Source: Symsagittifera roscoffensis
Lineage: Eukaryota > Xenacoelomorpha > Acoela > Convolutidae
NCBI RefSeq assembly: GCF_963678635.1
Contig: NW_026970674.1
Location: forward strand, 1-28,620
Length of the DNA: 28,620 nucleotides
Direction of reading: 5' to 3'
Part shown: positions 1 to 11,569 of the stretch, in pieces
How the letters are laid out: each line of letters starts with the position of its first letter
How positions within the stretch are numbered: the first letter of the stretch is position 1
The notes under the pieces: generated by a model
The model's database searches: none
Told to the model about the DNA's origin: nothing
Seen by the model: only the letters and a program-made list of their open reading frames with translations
Made by a program: the position numbers and the translations under genes

Positions 1-260
1 AAGTTAAATAGATCACTAACTCTCTGTGAACAAAATGTTCTGAATTCACGCTCCCAAATACTGAATCTCAATTACTGAATTCCCAAATACTGATCGAATT
101 TGGCGATATGTCAACTCAATAATGAATTAACCCAATTATCGAATTAACCCAATGAATTTATTCGGTGTTGGGTTTCCAAAACTATGATCCCAAAAACTGC
201 TTGCAAACACCAAATTGTGACATCCATTGAATTGATTAACCAATGTTTTAAGATTTGTTC
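1..260. other. AT-rich intergenic DNA with short duplications
   Basis: No gene is visible. Two short direct duplications occur: CCAAATACTGA near 55 and 86, and GAATTAACCCAAT near 124 and 143. The 111-codon plus-strand frame that opens at 184 runs into the palindrome array and looks like a by-product of the repeat. Nothing else is recognised. Confidence 0.5.
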
Positions 261-635
261 GTGGATTCCGCTGATAATGGTTAAGTCCTTGCTTTTAAAT
301 TCCGCTTATGCGGATTCCACTTACAGTTTACGGATTCAACTTGCAATTTGTGGATTTCACTTACAGTTGCGGATTCCGCTTATAGTTGCGGATTCCGCAA
401 CAACTCAATTCAACTATACATATGTCTCATTTTTTGTTTGTGGATTCCACAAACTGTTCTGGATTCCGCAAATACGGTTGTGGATTCCGCAAAGTCGCCT
501 ATTTTTAGAGCAATTTTGAACGGTACAGTGTTTCAGGTATTTGTTTGTGGAACCCAAAACAGCAAAGAAGATCAAAGAAATAGCAATGTTGCGGTTTCCG
601 CGACAAATCTAATTTGGGCTTGTTGTGGAATCCGC
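261..635. repeat. Irregular array of GCGGATTCCGC-type short palindromes
   Basis: At least ten copies of an 11-base near-palindrome lie here at irregular spacing: 260-270, 310-320, 350-360, 369-379, 388-398, 440-450, 460-470, 480-490, 591-601 and 625-635, with weaker copies at about 330 and 547. GCGGA-T-TCCGC (369, 388) and GTGGA-T-TCCAC (440) are both perfect 5-bp inverted repeats around one base. The site at 591 (GCGG-TTT-CCGC) is also symmetric although its central bases differ. Changes on both arms therefore preserve symmetry in several copies. Some copies are followed by short shared words (TTATAGTTG, TTACAGTT). The array could be a dyad binding-site cluster or a decayed satellite. Two overlapping plus-strand open frames cross it but show no protein character. 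Confidence 0.7.
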
Positions 636-1083
636 TTACAAGGCACAGAATGCACAGTTTGGCCTCGTAATGTGACTGAGACAACTCGGCCAAAAACTAT
701 TCGGAAATTTTCAGCGTTTTGCGCAAAAAAATTGTTCCAATGCGGCAAAACATCAAAGCTTTAATTTAATTAGACAGCTTTCAGTTATTTTTCTTCAAAA
801 TTCACATGAAATAAATCAACTTAACAGAACCAGAAAAAAATCTTAATATAAAACAAAGTTATACAATTCAAAGTTTTTCCTTATCTTGAAAAGTGGTTGG
901 ATAAAAAACAATCTCAAAAAAATATACACATTACATTCATAATGGTTAATCAATTCACTTGAAATCAATTAAAGGTGGTCAAACAAAAGTAACAGTTGAA
1001 AAGCTGACCATCCCCACCAGCTCTGGCCACACCGTTACGCTGTTTTTATTTTCATGCTGTGGGCGGGAGATGGTGCAATTATT
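636..1083. other. Intergenic, nothing recognised
   Basis: AT-rich DNA between the palindrome array and the first 1.1-kb module. I see no coding signal, repeat or structured RNA that I can support. Confidence 0.5.
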
Positions 1084-1220
1084 CTCTTTATGTGTGTTAT
1101 CCTGACGAATAGCGAGATTTACCTTGAAAACCGAGCATGCTTGCTTACCGAGACCATCAAAAGCTAAAGCTAACAAATTGTTAACGAAGTTACTTTCAGA
1201 AAAAGTCATAATTATAATCT
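1084..1220 (-). repeat. Direct repeat module, copy A
   Basis: 137 bp starting CTCTTTATGTG and ending CATAATTATAATCT. It matches copy C (1688-1847) with two substitutions plus one 23-bp deletion at a GTG microhomology. Read on the minus strand the module is open and encodes a stretch containing NNLLALAFDGLGKQ and VNLAIRQDNT, the same as in copy C. It may be a fragment of a coding exon or transposon that has been duplicated locally, or an open frame by chance. No family was recognised. The orientation given is that of the open frame. Confidence 0.8.
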
Positions 1221-1228
1221 ATTATTTT

Positions 1229-1343
1229 CTCTTTATGTGGCATTCAAAACTGTAGAATAGTGTGTTATCCTGACGAATAGCGAGATTTACCTTGAAAACC
1301 GAGCATGCTTGCTTACCGAGACCATCAAAAGCTAAAACTAACA
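1229..1343 (-). repeat. Direct repeat module, copy B (shorter at its right end)
   Basis: Begins eight bases after copy A. It contains the 23-bp segment missing from copy A and ends about 45 bp earlier than copies A and C, at ACTAACA. It differs from copy C at about three positions over about 115 bp, so the duplication is recent or the copies are being homogenised. Confidence 0.8.
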
Positions 1344-1687
1344 TCTTGAGAAAGCTTTTCAACTTGAGAAACTGGTTGAAAAATCAAATTGAAATTTAGG
1401 CTTCTTTATAAGATAAACTAGTTGCAATTACATCATTGTTCAACTAGTATTGAGTTTAATAAGTCGTTTCTACAATTAGTCGAAACATTAACACAATCGA
1501 CCTTAATCAACCTGCAGGTTTGTAACTTGATTTAGCGAGCGGTTGATATCAACTGAATTCTTCTCAATAGTTTACGTTTGCCACCTTTTGACATAAATAA
1601 TGGAATTCGCATTATCTGGACACGGAAAAAACATCTATGTCCTGATGATTATATTTCTCGCGGAAAAAAAAACGACTTGAAAACGAC

Positions 1688-1847
1688 CTCTTTATGTGGC
1701 ATTCAAAACTGCAGAATAGTGTGTTATCCTGACGAATAGCGAGATTTACCTTGAAAACCGAGCATGTTTGCTTACCGAGACCATCAAAAGCTAAAGCTAA
1801 CAAATTGTTAACGAAGTTATTTTCAGAAAAAGTCATAATTATAATCT
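1688..1847 (-). repeat. Direct repeat module, copy C (longest)
   Basis: 160 bp, the fullest version of the module. It sits in a 100-codon minus-strand open frame (1612-1914) that continues beyond the repeat on both sides. The non-repeated 344 bp between copies B and C carries no recognised feature. Confidence 0.8.
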
Positions 1848-2517
1848 TTTTGCATCCCTGACAAGGTCGAGTTAATCTACTTCTCTTCGGTGTATCAAAA
1901 AGATAAGGCAGCAAGCTTTGAAAATAATTTCGAAACCCAAAAGTCTTAGAGCGTCAACGAAACTGCAGAATTTCTCAAAATAACACAGCGGAAACAAGTC
2001 AGATAGTCGTTTTGTGGTCTTCACAACATTAGTTGCGCTTGATTTGCTTTCTCAGTCCGACATCTGCAATTATGATGCAACGTTCATATCATACACGATA
2101 TCATCAAAAACCAAGATTTACCCGTGGTATACGCTGCGCTGTCCAACAATGACACTATGCAAAATGCGCGAAATGCAAGCAACTAAAATCTAGAAGATAA
2201 TCAGAAGTATTTAACACTTTGTACCTTTTATGTGCATTTTTCCTACAAACTATATCATAAAAAACTTGCTTAGATTTTTGAAATTTGTTTTTGGTTGTAT
2301 CACATTTCGTAACTTAAGTGTGGACAACCCTCTGACCCTTTTCAATTTAGTGAAAATTGAGCTTTTTTATCCAGTCTCTTTAATCTAGTTTGGTCAAATA
2401 TTCTCTTGGGCTGAATTTTTTGAATTTGAAATGGTCTGAACTGTCTGTTGCTGAGTTGTCTCTGCTCCGTTCAAAGAATTGTTTCTGAATTCCAGAAACC
2501 TACTCACAACAAATTAG
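1848..2517. other. Intergenic, nothing recognised
   Basis: Mostly AT-rich. A somewhat GC-richer patch at about 2040-2170 contains no open frame I can defend. No repeat partner was found elsewhere in the window. Confidence 0.4.
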
Positions 2518-2880
2518 GTGCCTATCCAGGGCTTAGTTTGGTCGTTTAATGGAAGGAAAGTAGCAAACGGTTCACCAAACGGGATGATTTTTTTTTCGGA
2601 TTTTGTTTTGACCGACTCGATCAACAATATTTATGTTTCGACCGTTATGGCTGTGTGTCGACCGACTCGACGCAAAATTGCTGTGTTTTTCCCAAACTCC
2701 ATTAAAAAAATTGTGTTCGACTGTGTCCGACCTGCGTGCTATGTTTCGACCGACTCGAACCCAACTGGATTGCATTATCCGCGGATTATGTTTTCAGCTA
2801 ATTTTAGTATAATTTTTTCCGTGTTAGAATTATATTCTCCCATAATACATTTTTTTGCGAAGTTTTCCATTTTCCTATAG
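2518..2880 (+). other. 120-codon open frame over a GACCGACTCGA motif cluster; coding status doubtful
   Basis: The frame is open for 120 codons on the plus strand. The underlying DNA holds three copies of ACCGACTCGA (2611, 2661, 2749) plus related TTTCGACCG words (about 2637 and 2745). The copies are not spaced by multiples of three, so they fall in different reading frames and cannot be protein repeats. That argues the repeat is a DNA-level feature and that the frame is incidental. The motif includes a TCGA...TCGA dyad. No protein family was recognised. Confidence 0.35.
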
Positions 2881-3640
2881 TGACTTCTGATTAGCTAATT
2901 TTCGTTTTTGATAATTCGGGGCGACCGTTTTTTCCCCATCCTGGTTGCCAATCCTTTCCAAAGGATCCTGCCTTTGGTATAAATTTACATCCATAGCGCC
3001 CCCAACATTACGCTCCCATTTTTTTTGAAAGTTATAATAGCTCAAATAATAATCAAAATCAGACTCGAAATAAGATTAAAGTGCAAACGTTTCGAATCGG
3101 TTTTTATCGACACTAGGGAAAAAAATTAGTTTCAATAAAGTAAAGACTGAAAGGCCTTATTATGGTTTGTCATTCAACTCATTCTGATAATTGTTTGTAT
3201 CGTGGTGTGGTACCCGAAATGGTGCGCAGAAAAACACTTACACTAACAAAATTGAAAACTAAAAAAAAACGGATTAAAGATAAATTTCTAAATTTCAGCG
3301 GTCGAAATACTAGGCTGCAAATAGGCAAGGTCCTAGTGGGCGAGGGACTCGATATCAACTTTTTACGATCTCCATTTCCTCAGCGATTGAAAGGCTGCAG
3401 CCAATCAAGTCAAAGAAAGCTTTAAATTCTGTGACAATTTTATCATCTGCCACATTGGCATGCCACCCATAACATAAATTACTTGCTAGTTCATCTGGTA
3501 CCTCAATTTTTTAAAATAAAGACAACAATTAGAAAAATGCGGGAAAATATATATAGCAATCACACTGCCAGCTAGTTTTCTCGCCAGCATAACATATAAA
3601 AAAAGTTAATACAAAATACGGGTCTACGGCAAATATCTGA
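2881..3640. other. Intergenic, nothing recognised
   Basis: An 87-codon plus-strand frame (3162-3425) with a basic composition crosses this stretch. It has no recognisable domain and no neighbouring support, so I do not call it a gene. Confidence 0.4.
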
Positions 3641-3766
3641 TATGTCAAACATCCACTATGTCAAACATCCACTATATCAAACATCCACTATGTCAAACAT
3701 CCACTATATCAATTATCCACTACGTCAAACATCCACTATGTCAACAATTCGCTATAACAATCATTC
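3641..3766. repeat. 16-bp tandem repeat, about 8 units
   Basis: Consensus TATGTCAAACATCCAC, about eight units. Units 1-4 and 6 are near-identical. Unit 5 has TTATCCAC in place of ACATCCAC. Units 7 and 8 decay at the right edge. Units abut with no spacer, so this is a minisatellite and not a CRISPR. Confidence 0.9.
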
Positions 3767-5757
3767 AAAAATGTACAATAATTATGTCATAATATGACTT
3801 TAGAGTTTTAAAAGTAAGATATTGTATATTTATACGATTCCAAGTTAGCTGAATCTCGGTTTGAGGTCGGCGATTGGACAATCGCCGGCTCTAATTTACA
3901 TAAAGAGTCGTACCTTATGTTGGCAAGCTCGCAACCGTGGCGATGGGACAGTTGTTTTGCCTAGTAAACCTGTTTTTCAGATGTTTGCGTCTTTTCTTTG
4001 GTTTTTCGGGTTTTTGACATATTGGATGATTGAACAGTTCCCACCCAATATATATACATTTGATTGTTTCAGAAAAAACGCACTGTTTTTCCTGCGCTGA
4101 CAAATTTTTCAACTTTACCAAAGTTTTATCAACCCTTTTCAAACTCAAATGATTTTTGCTGGGATGCAGCAAGCATTGATGCTACTGTTTGTTTTCGATA
4201 GTTAAATGCAAATCAAGGTTTTAAGAGGTGTCAATCAATAACTGTTCAAGTTTGTTTTGTTTATACATCGGCTACACTTATGTTAGATCCAAATTTGAAA
4301 TCATTTTATAATTTCTTCGGCTCACAAACATATTAATTTTCTGGAAATCTAGTTTATTATTTTGAGTCGGATCCGACCGTTAAAAGTGGGCCGGACATTT
4401 GTAATGTGGTAGGTTTTCTTTTTGTTCACGCAAAAGCAAGCATTGCAGATTTCTACGCAAAAGAAATAATCGGAATGTGTCTAACCGCACTCAGTAAAAA
4501 GAGAAAATAATCGATTACTCTTTAATTATGATTTTACTTTTAGCAAAATTATAATTAATTACAAGCGCCAATTTTAGATGGTTAAACGATTCTTAGTTTC
4601 AGCGTTACAAATAATTGTAAGTGTTAGTTATGGATCATGATTGGTTAGTTAGAAATATTTTATAGAGATAGTTTTATCAATAAAATAATTGGAAGTAATT
4701 ACTGGCTTTAAACTGGTTCCACCCATCCGGAGTTTTGAGAGTTTTAAGTTTTAACGTTTATTCCAGCAAAGGATGGATGGAGAGATTTATTGTTTATTTG
4801 AGTAGTTTCTTTTTGAAGACGGAATGTCGTCGAGTTTTCATCTCCCTTTGCTGCTTGTTCATTTTGCTCTGAGAAATCTGTTACATTGCCTATTTTTATA
4901 TCTATATCTTCCCAGTGAGATTAGTTTAATTCTGATATTTATTAGTTGTTTTCGGAAAAATGTTTTAATTTACTTTCGGTTATTTTAAAGAATCCTTTAC
5001 CCTAGAACAACCCTCGTCAAAAATAGGAGTACGTGACATAAGCGGCTATAGAGCATGCTCAGGACGTCCTACTTGTAGATTCGGCCAGTTGAGGGAGTAT
5101 AATTTTTCCATCGCTTCGAGTAGAGTCTTTTTTCGTATTCAACTTTTTGCTCTATTTTATCAGGTGTCTTTCTCTTTTTTGTTTTGGTGGTGTCTTTTTA
5201 TCAAAAATAGTTGTTGTGTTTTGGGTTTTTCTTTTGAGTTTTTTTTGTGTTTCCAGTGGTTTTAAAAAAAACTGGAAAAAGGGTTTCAAAAGATTATTTT
5301 ACCCAATTAATCTGGGTTTAATCAGGTTCGGGTACCGTGGGATTTTCTTATACATGCCATTGGTTTTGTGACATTAGTAAGCTGCGTTGTTTATCTTAAG
5401 CTTACTTATAATTCCTTCAAACCAGTTTAAGGGAAATTTTGAAACGTGTGAAAAAGTTAGTTACTAAAAACTGAAACTCATTCAAACAACGATAGAAAAT
5501 GGAAACAAACTAATTACTTGATTTTGGTGGAAACAGCGCGTAAGTTGGTGGCGATTATTTGAGATGGTTAGTTTTTTGCCATAGTAATTTATTACTTCAT
5601 AATTGAATTTTAATACAGTTTTATCAATTTATTGCACTTACTTCAAATTTACTTCGCTAAGATAATTTATCGACATGGTTCGAATTAAAATTAAAAATTG
5701 AAGAAGAAAATTTCTTTTTTGTTTTCATTTCACCTTCAGATGAGCGCCTGGTGAAAT
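3767..5757. other. Intergenic, no gene; contains a perfect 12-bp palindrome
   Basis: GTCGGATCCGAC at 4366-4377 is a perfect palindrome. Open frames at 3861-4100, 3915-4172 and 5147-5371 show no domain; the last is a run of hydrophobic residues from a T-rich strand. If the retroelement to the right ended in an LTR, it should lie somewhere here, but I found no second copy of any long segment to prove it. Confidence 0.4.
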
Positions 5758-6341
5758 CTAAAAAAGAAATGTGGGACAAACTTGTAGAAAAGATGAGTGT
5801 CTTATTGTGAAGGAGAGTGTCAGTGTGTGAAGGGGAGAGAGATATGGTTCATCACGGACAGGGGGTTTTATAGTTTGGAAAGATGGTTGAGAAAAGTTGG
5901 TAGGGCTGAGTTCGGAGTCCAGCAATTCGTCGGTGATGTCTATATCAAAACTATTAAAATTAGAAATGGTACTAAAAATTGTTTGAGTTGAGTTATCTGA
6001 ATCCATGCGTGGTGAGCTAGAAGAAAAATTGGGTAGGTGAGAGGAGGTGAAGTTGTCTGAAATTGAAATGAGGGATTTTTGGAGTTGGTGATTTGATGGA
6101 GGGGAAGAGAACGGTTCAGGGATCCAGTTTGTCGTGGTCATCAGGTTGTGGTCTAAAAAGTTGATTGTTTTGAGAACCATTTTTTTGTGTGTGGTTGTTC
6201 TACAATTGTTTCGTATGTATCGTCAATATTCGGTTGTTGGAGTGTTATGTGAGATACTGGGCTTCGCTGTGAAGTATTAGTTTGAAGTAGTACTTCGACG
6301 GCCGAAAGTGTGCGTCTATTTTTAGTGCGTTCGACGGTCAA
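5758..6341 (-). pseudogene. Minus-strand coding remnants, Ser/Thr/Pro-rich, unidentified
   Basis: Two overlapping minus-strand frames, 6341-6153 and 6180-5758 (140 codons), lie just downstream of the possible membrane anchor. The longer is rich in Ser, Thr, Pro and Asn with little hydrophobic patterning. It could be a cytoplasmic tail or a 3' accessory reading frame of the retroelement, or an artefact of the A/C-rich strand. No domain was recognised. The frame change between the two pieces suggests one indel. Confidence 0.3.
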
Positions 6342-6431
6342 AAGTGTGCGTCTATTTTTTTGTGGGATTGAAGATAAAGGCTGAATATGTAAATTGGGTA
6401 GATGTGATGGTGCTGTAGATGTTGTATTTGT

Positions 6432-6677
6432 TTAATCTTGTGGAGTATTACATGAATTCGGTTTTGTAGATAGTTTTTTCTTATACTTGCTAATTTGAGC
6501 TGCGCGAAGAATTTTATTAATTGAGGTGGAAAATATTCCAAAAAATCCTGCAAATAAAATGCGTGGTAGGATTGATTGTCTTTTGACTTGTGTATGTATT
6601 GTGCATGTTTTATAGATTCGTTTTATGAGTGAAAAGAGAAATACAAGAAAACTAAATATTGCGCAAATTAAAGTCAA
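6432..6677 (-). pseudogene. Possible envelope membrane anchor and cytoplasmic tail (older element)
   Basis: This minus-strand frame starts with a hydrophobic run of about 20 residues (LICAIFSFLVFLFSLI). A basic segment (KRIYKT...QVKRQ) and a Lys-rich tail follow. A single hydrophobic helix followed by basic residues is what the C-terminal anchor of a retroviral-type envelope looks like, and the position downstream of integrase on the same strand fits. It is also what random T-rich antisense DNA can give. No cysteine pattern or cleavage site was confirmed, so env is an inference. Confidence 0.3.
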
Positions 6678-6972
6678 TCTTTCTGATATATAGTAGTACT
6701 ATCCTAAAAATGCTAGGAGTTCGATTTGATGTTTATGAAACTAAAAATTTTAATCAGTGAAATGTATTGTGGACGGTTTTTCTTCCCCGCTGAGATATTT
6801 ATAGTCTTTAATATCCTTAAAGTTTCAACCATAGTCTTTTCGGTAGATGTCTGAGAAACCTGCTGTTTCAGCTAGTTTTCGTAAGTTTTGATCGGTTGAC
6901 TGTATTTGTATTGTATCCGCTTTCAGAAGTTCATGAATATGTTGCGTTCTAATGTGATGTTGTGTGTCGGAT

Positions 6973-8290
6973 TTAGAATAAATACGTATTTATTGTAGCT
7001 CTATGTTCGGATTTCGATGCTTTTAGGTGAAAACTCTTTAGAGGTGTCATTAATGTAGGGTATGAAGTTAGAAGATATTGTTTATCTTCATTTGAGTTAC
7101 ATTTTACTACGTTGGCTATTTTCAGATCCACATGGGACAATTTGTTCCCAACAAAAAAAGCTTCGGCATGATAGTGTACCAACAAAATCAACTTTTTCTT
7201 TTAAAATATAGATATGCATTGGTAGCATCTTTCTTCTTCGATAACATAAAGTGGTGAAACTTTTTAGTGCAAGTCTAGTGAAAAAAATGTTTGTTTCATA
7301 ATCAATGGAGTTAGAGCGGTTACCCGTTAAGAGGTATCCTGCGTAAGGAAATTTAAATTTTGCTGGAGCGAGAGATTATAGTAACAGTGATCGTTCTAGT
7401 GCATTTAAGAGATGGAGTGTTTCTAATTCGGAGAGTGACCTTTATGGAAAAAATCTACTTACCGCATAATCTATCTTTGTATCAAGATGAAGATCGTAGA
7501 GGATTGCGCCAAGATAGGTGTTGTTCATTAGTGAAATTTCTTGAACTATCTTTGTTTTCTGGATGATTTTGTCCGCCAATGTTTCCTGCATTTTTGTAAA
7601 ATGTTACTGGGATGTAGAATTATTTGTCTTCACCATTTTGATACGGATGTGCTATATCGATAATTACTTTGCCAGTTTTCATGTGGAAACCTATTTCGTA
7701 TTCGACAAAAAACTTCTGAAGATTGTGTTCGGAAAAGTGGTTTGGTAAATTTACATGCTATTTCCGTTTCAGGGTAAATTTGAAAACGTATTAATACATT
7801 TTCTAAACCGTCTATGTTTTTAAATTTCTGTCGGTTTGATCTGATTTGATCAGGGTTGATTTTGTCGAAGAGTATAGGCTCTCTAAAGTCTTTTTTGTGG
7901 AAGTTTATCTCCCTTGCGTGAGTTTTAGCGACTTATAGTGCGGTACATGTGTCTTCAGGAACCAAACTAAGGATGCCTGTGTTCATTTAGTGGGATCGCA
8001 GTAAGTGGATTCCTTGATACAATATGATAACGTCTCTTAAATTGAACTTATTCCAAGTGAATTTTGCAATTGAAAAGTTTTATTTCCTGGTAGCCTTACC
8101 TGTATGCTTTACTGTTTGATTGTTATTTATTACAATGTGTGGTATCCAATTTTTATCCTGCAAACCATAGGTTAAACTTCCGTGTGTGCCGTGATACATA
8201 AAGTTATCGTCTAGTTGTATATGACCTTGGTGGCGTTTAAGATGTGCTTGGTGTGCACAGTCTGGAAGGACTTAAAATTTATTTAATCAC
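6973..8290 (-). pseudogene. Frameshifted minus-strand coding remnants, possibly envelope ectodomain
   Basis: Protein-like stretches appear in different minus-strand frames. One, at about 8275-8080, contains the patch THGSLTYGLQDK followed by WIPHIVINNNQ. Another, in a different frame just downstream, includes YCIKESTYCDP. A 72-codon frame at 7191-6973 contains HYHAEAFFVGNKLSHVDL. Paired cysteines and the position between integrase and a membrane-anchor-like segment suggest an envelope ectodomain, but I did not recognise the family. The pieces are separated by stops and frame changes. Alternative: an accessory reading frame of the retroelement. Confidence 0.3.
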
Positions 8291-11200
8291 AATTTGTGCT
8301 TTTATTTTCGATTTTTTTAAAAGGTTGTACTTCATTTTTAGGTTGTAGTTAGGATGTAAAAATTTTTTTTTTTTGATATTATTTCGATAAAAGGACTCAT
8401 GATCGAGTCTGTTTTTATTGCTGCTTGAAACTTGTGAACAATGTACTTTCTTTTGAGAGAATTTAGCTAGAAATTTATATCCTGCTAGAAATGTAGCTCG
8501 CGCTTTTGACTAAAGTGTAGCCACTATAGTTGATGATTCAATGTCTTGTGGTTCAGATTTGCCTTGTGTTACTTGGTTAATGGCGTATATATGTAGTGTT
8601 TTTGTTGATTATCTTCCGATCATAATGTGTAACAAGGAGGTCTTGTGGTCTTGTTAGGGGGGAAGGATTTGGATGAGGTATAGGTTCTAGAAGTACAAGA
8701 GGAGAAAACGTTTTGATTAGAAAATCTGTTGAAAGATACAATTGTATGATAAACCTGAAAAAGGATTATAGAAAGATATATAAGCTTTTGTCTTTTTTTT
8801 ATATCTATCGTAAATGTAGATGAGTTCTGTTGTAATAAATGAAAGGCGCAAGGGATGAGCTGTTACGTTTGCTCGAGATAGTGGCAATGGATGATGTACT
8901 GAAACTTTTTTCTCACTGTTATTTCGAATTTAAGGGTTATGTTATGCTGGGTAGGGATTTGGATATTATGTTCTTGTATGTCCTTGTGAATATCGTGTCT
9001 ACTTTTTAAACTGTTGAGTGCCTAATTATGGAGGCGATTGCTATCGAGGTGTTGTCCAAAAAGGGGAGGCGGTGCTACATAGGAGTTCCAACCTAAGCGT
9101 AAGGGTGTGTTTGTACCTTGCAGCTCACGATATCTATCGTCTAATCGACTCTGAAATTTTGTAGGGAATGTAGTTGATGTTGTTTAACCTGTTTGAAGGT
9201 TTCGATGGAAGTGATAGTGTTTCTGGTAATTATAAAGAGGTTTCTGATGAAATCACCTTGCAAAAATGTGGAAGTCTTTGTGATCAAGCAGGGAGATTGA
9301 AGGTATTTTCACAAATTTTTTTAGAAGTGGGTGTTGAACCTTAATAATCTGATGGAAAATTCGGGGTACTTTGTTGGAAAATCGTTTGAAGTGGTGAAGG
9401 GGTGCTTTGTATTGTATTAATAAAAAAATGTAGAGGGGTCAACGATGGTGATGAGGGTATGTTTAAATGAACTCTCGGTTTTGTAAGGTTTCGATTTCGT
9501 TGGGGGTGAATAGTTTGTATATCTATTGTAGTTGTTAAACTTTGGTTTTAGCTTGGATGTCTGATTCTGTTAAGGTCTTGTTGGAGTGGGTGGTATATGT
9601 TATATGTTGGTTTGTATTGTGGTTCACTTAAGGGTGCTTGGCGAATGGCTTGTGTTAATGTTACGGACATTGATGCGTGCCTCTCTTCAAATGTATAAGG
9701 GTTTCTACAAATGAAATACTTGTAGATGATTGGAATTGATTTGTTTGGCTAGATGTCTGTGTTGTCAAGGGGTCTTGAGATGTAGTGGTTAGTGAGGATT
9801 CTTCAATGAAGTGTGGATTAGCAGTTTTGAAATGTATATCTGCTTTGTTTCTTTAAGTATATGTTCTTTATACTATTCTTCTGCAAAAATATTTAGCACA
9901 ACTGTGGCTAATGCAAAAGTAATTATTGCCTTTTTATGCATTTAAGGATTGTTAATATTATAATTAATATAGAGAAATGAGAAAAGTTAGAAAAATTAAG
10001 AAAAGAAGAAAAATCTCTTTCCTACTTAGAAAACTTCGTATCATTCATGAAATATTAAGTTTCGTACCTGATTAGGTGGTCAATGGTTTTGTAGAGAAAA
10101 AAATCGGTTTGTTTGAGGGATAGAAAAAAATGAATTGGCTACAAAAAATGAGAAAAAAGAGGATTGCAAGTTCTAAAAAATCAGTTATGAGGAAAATACA
10201 AAGTTAAAAAAGTGTTGAAAAAATTTAGAGAAAGGTTGAATTGAACAGTTTTGTTTGTTGAATTGAGTTTGAAAGAAGCATTTGAAAAGTCGTTTGCTTT
10301 GTCTAAATATATTTTTTCGGAGTTGAAGCCAAGTGTGGTCGAATTGTTTATTGATTTTGAAAAGTGGGTTGGTATGAAGAGTCTGAGTGTGAAGTCTGGG
10401 GGTTTGGATATTAACTTTCTAAATTTTGTATTAAATTGTAGAATGAATAGGGGGTTTTGGGAGGTAGAACGGCTTTAGGCTAAGTGATTTTGTCAAATTT
10501 TGTCATTAGGCTAGTCAAAAATGATTCTTTTGGAAAAATGCGGGGTATTAATTAAAACAATATTGTTGATTTTTGTGTTGACTGATAGAAGAGGGTTATA
10601 ATTTTTATATGACTTTTATTTAGGTTGTCAAAATGAAGGGTGGTGCTCATTTTTGACCTGGAGGTCTTTGGGTGATAGTGTTAGATCTGGTTCAAGTTGA
10701 TGATACATCGGCTAATAATGGTGGTGGTGTTTAGAGAGAAATGAGATGAAACCAAACCATTTCCATTGGCTTATTCTGAACTAATTTTTTTGAGAGAAAA
10801 AATGAACGTCTGTTTTTAAAATTTATAAATTTCGAAATTTATATTAAATTTTTTTTAATGTTGTCTAATTAATCAGATGGTTTTTGAAACTGTGCTTTCT
10901 TCAATGTTTTAGGTTGTGGAAAAAGGGTTTTGTACGTTTTTTTGGCTGATTTCGGGTATGATAATATTTTCTTGCAGCTTACGATTAAATCTTTGTTTCT
11001 GAGCTATTAGTTTTTGAGGCTTGTCTGTGATGTCTTTTTGAAATATATCTGATGATTGATGAAGATGATTGCAGTTTGGTGTTTTCTGTAATTTTGTCAA
11101 CGATGTGTTGTCCTGTGAAGGAGTATAATTGTGTTAATTCGCAAAGGGCGTCTTCCTTCGTATAATGTGAAAAAAGATTTTTTCTATGTTTTAATATTTT

Positions 11201-11569
11201 TTTTAATTATGATCTCTAAATCTATATGTGACGTTTGTAGGTTTTTCTGATAGGTTGTAGTTAGGATAATGAAGTTTGAAAATAATCATAAAAATAGGGA
11301 TTAAAAGAAATGTTCCTTTTTATAGGTTTGATGCTGATGTAAAACGAGAATTTATTTGGGACTGAATATTTTGTCTTTGTACTAATTTCTTGCATTTTTT
11401 AAATAAACTTCATTATTTTTTTCATCGGTTTGGAATCCATTCTGTATGGGTTCAAGAGGCTAATTTTAAAATTTGTGGATGGTGAAAATGATCTTCGTCA
11501 TGAGTGTGAAGTGGTAGATTATAACAAATTGAATCTTTTTTGGGTTGACAGTAATCTTGTGCGTTTTTA
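8291..11569 (-). other. Interior of the older element, no domain recognised
   Basis: The sequence is strongly T/G-biased on the plus strand (A/C-biased on the minus), with only short frames. The longest minus-strand one (11100-10909, 63 codons, Gln/Asn/Lys-rich) may be the Pol tail after integrase. A 75-codon plus-strand frame at 10251-10478 is judged incidental. I could not identify a protein here. Confidence 0.4.

Noticed and set aside
184-764. Two overlapping plus-strand open frames
   Set aside because: They read through the palindrome array in two frames; the apparent peptide repeats (GFRNN, WIP, DSA) just mirror the DNA motif.
3641-3766. Possible CRISPR array
   Set aside because: Units are contiguous with no spacers, and the DNA is eukaryotic in character.
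5320-5335. GGTTCGGGTACC as a tRNA B box
   Set aside because: It does not match the B-box core, and no A box or cloverleaf could be formed around it.
10251-10478. Plus-strand 75-codon frame with GLDINFL, similar to GLDINFL in 3162-3425
   Set aside because: The shared word is short and the surrounding DNA shows no similarity, so it is treated as coincidence.
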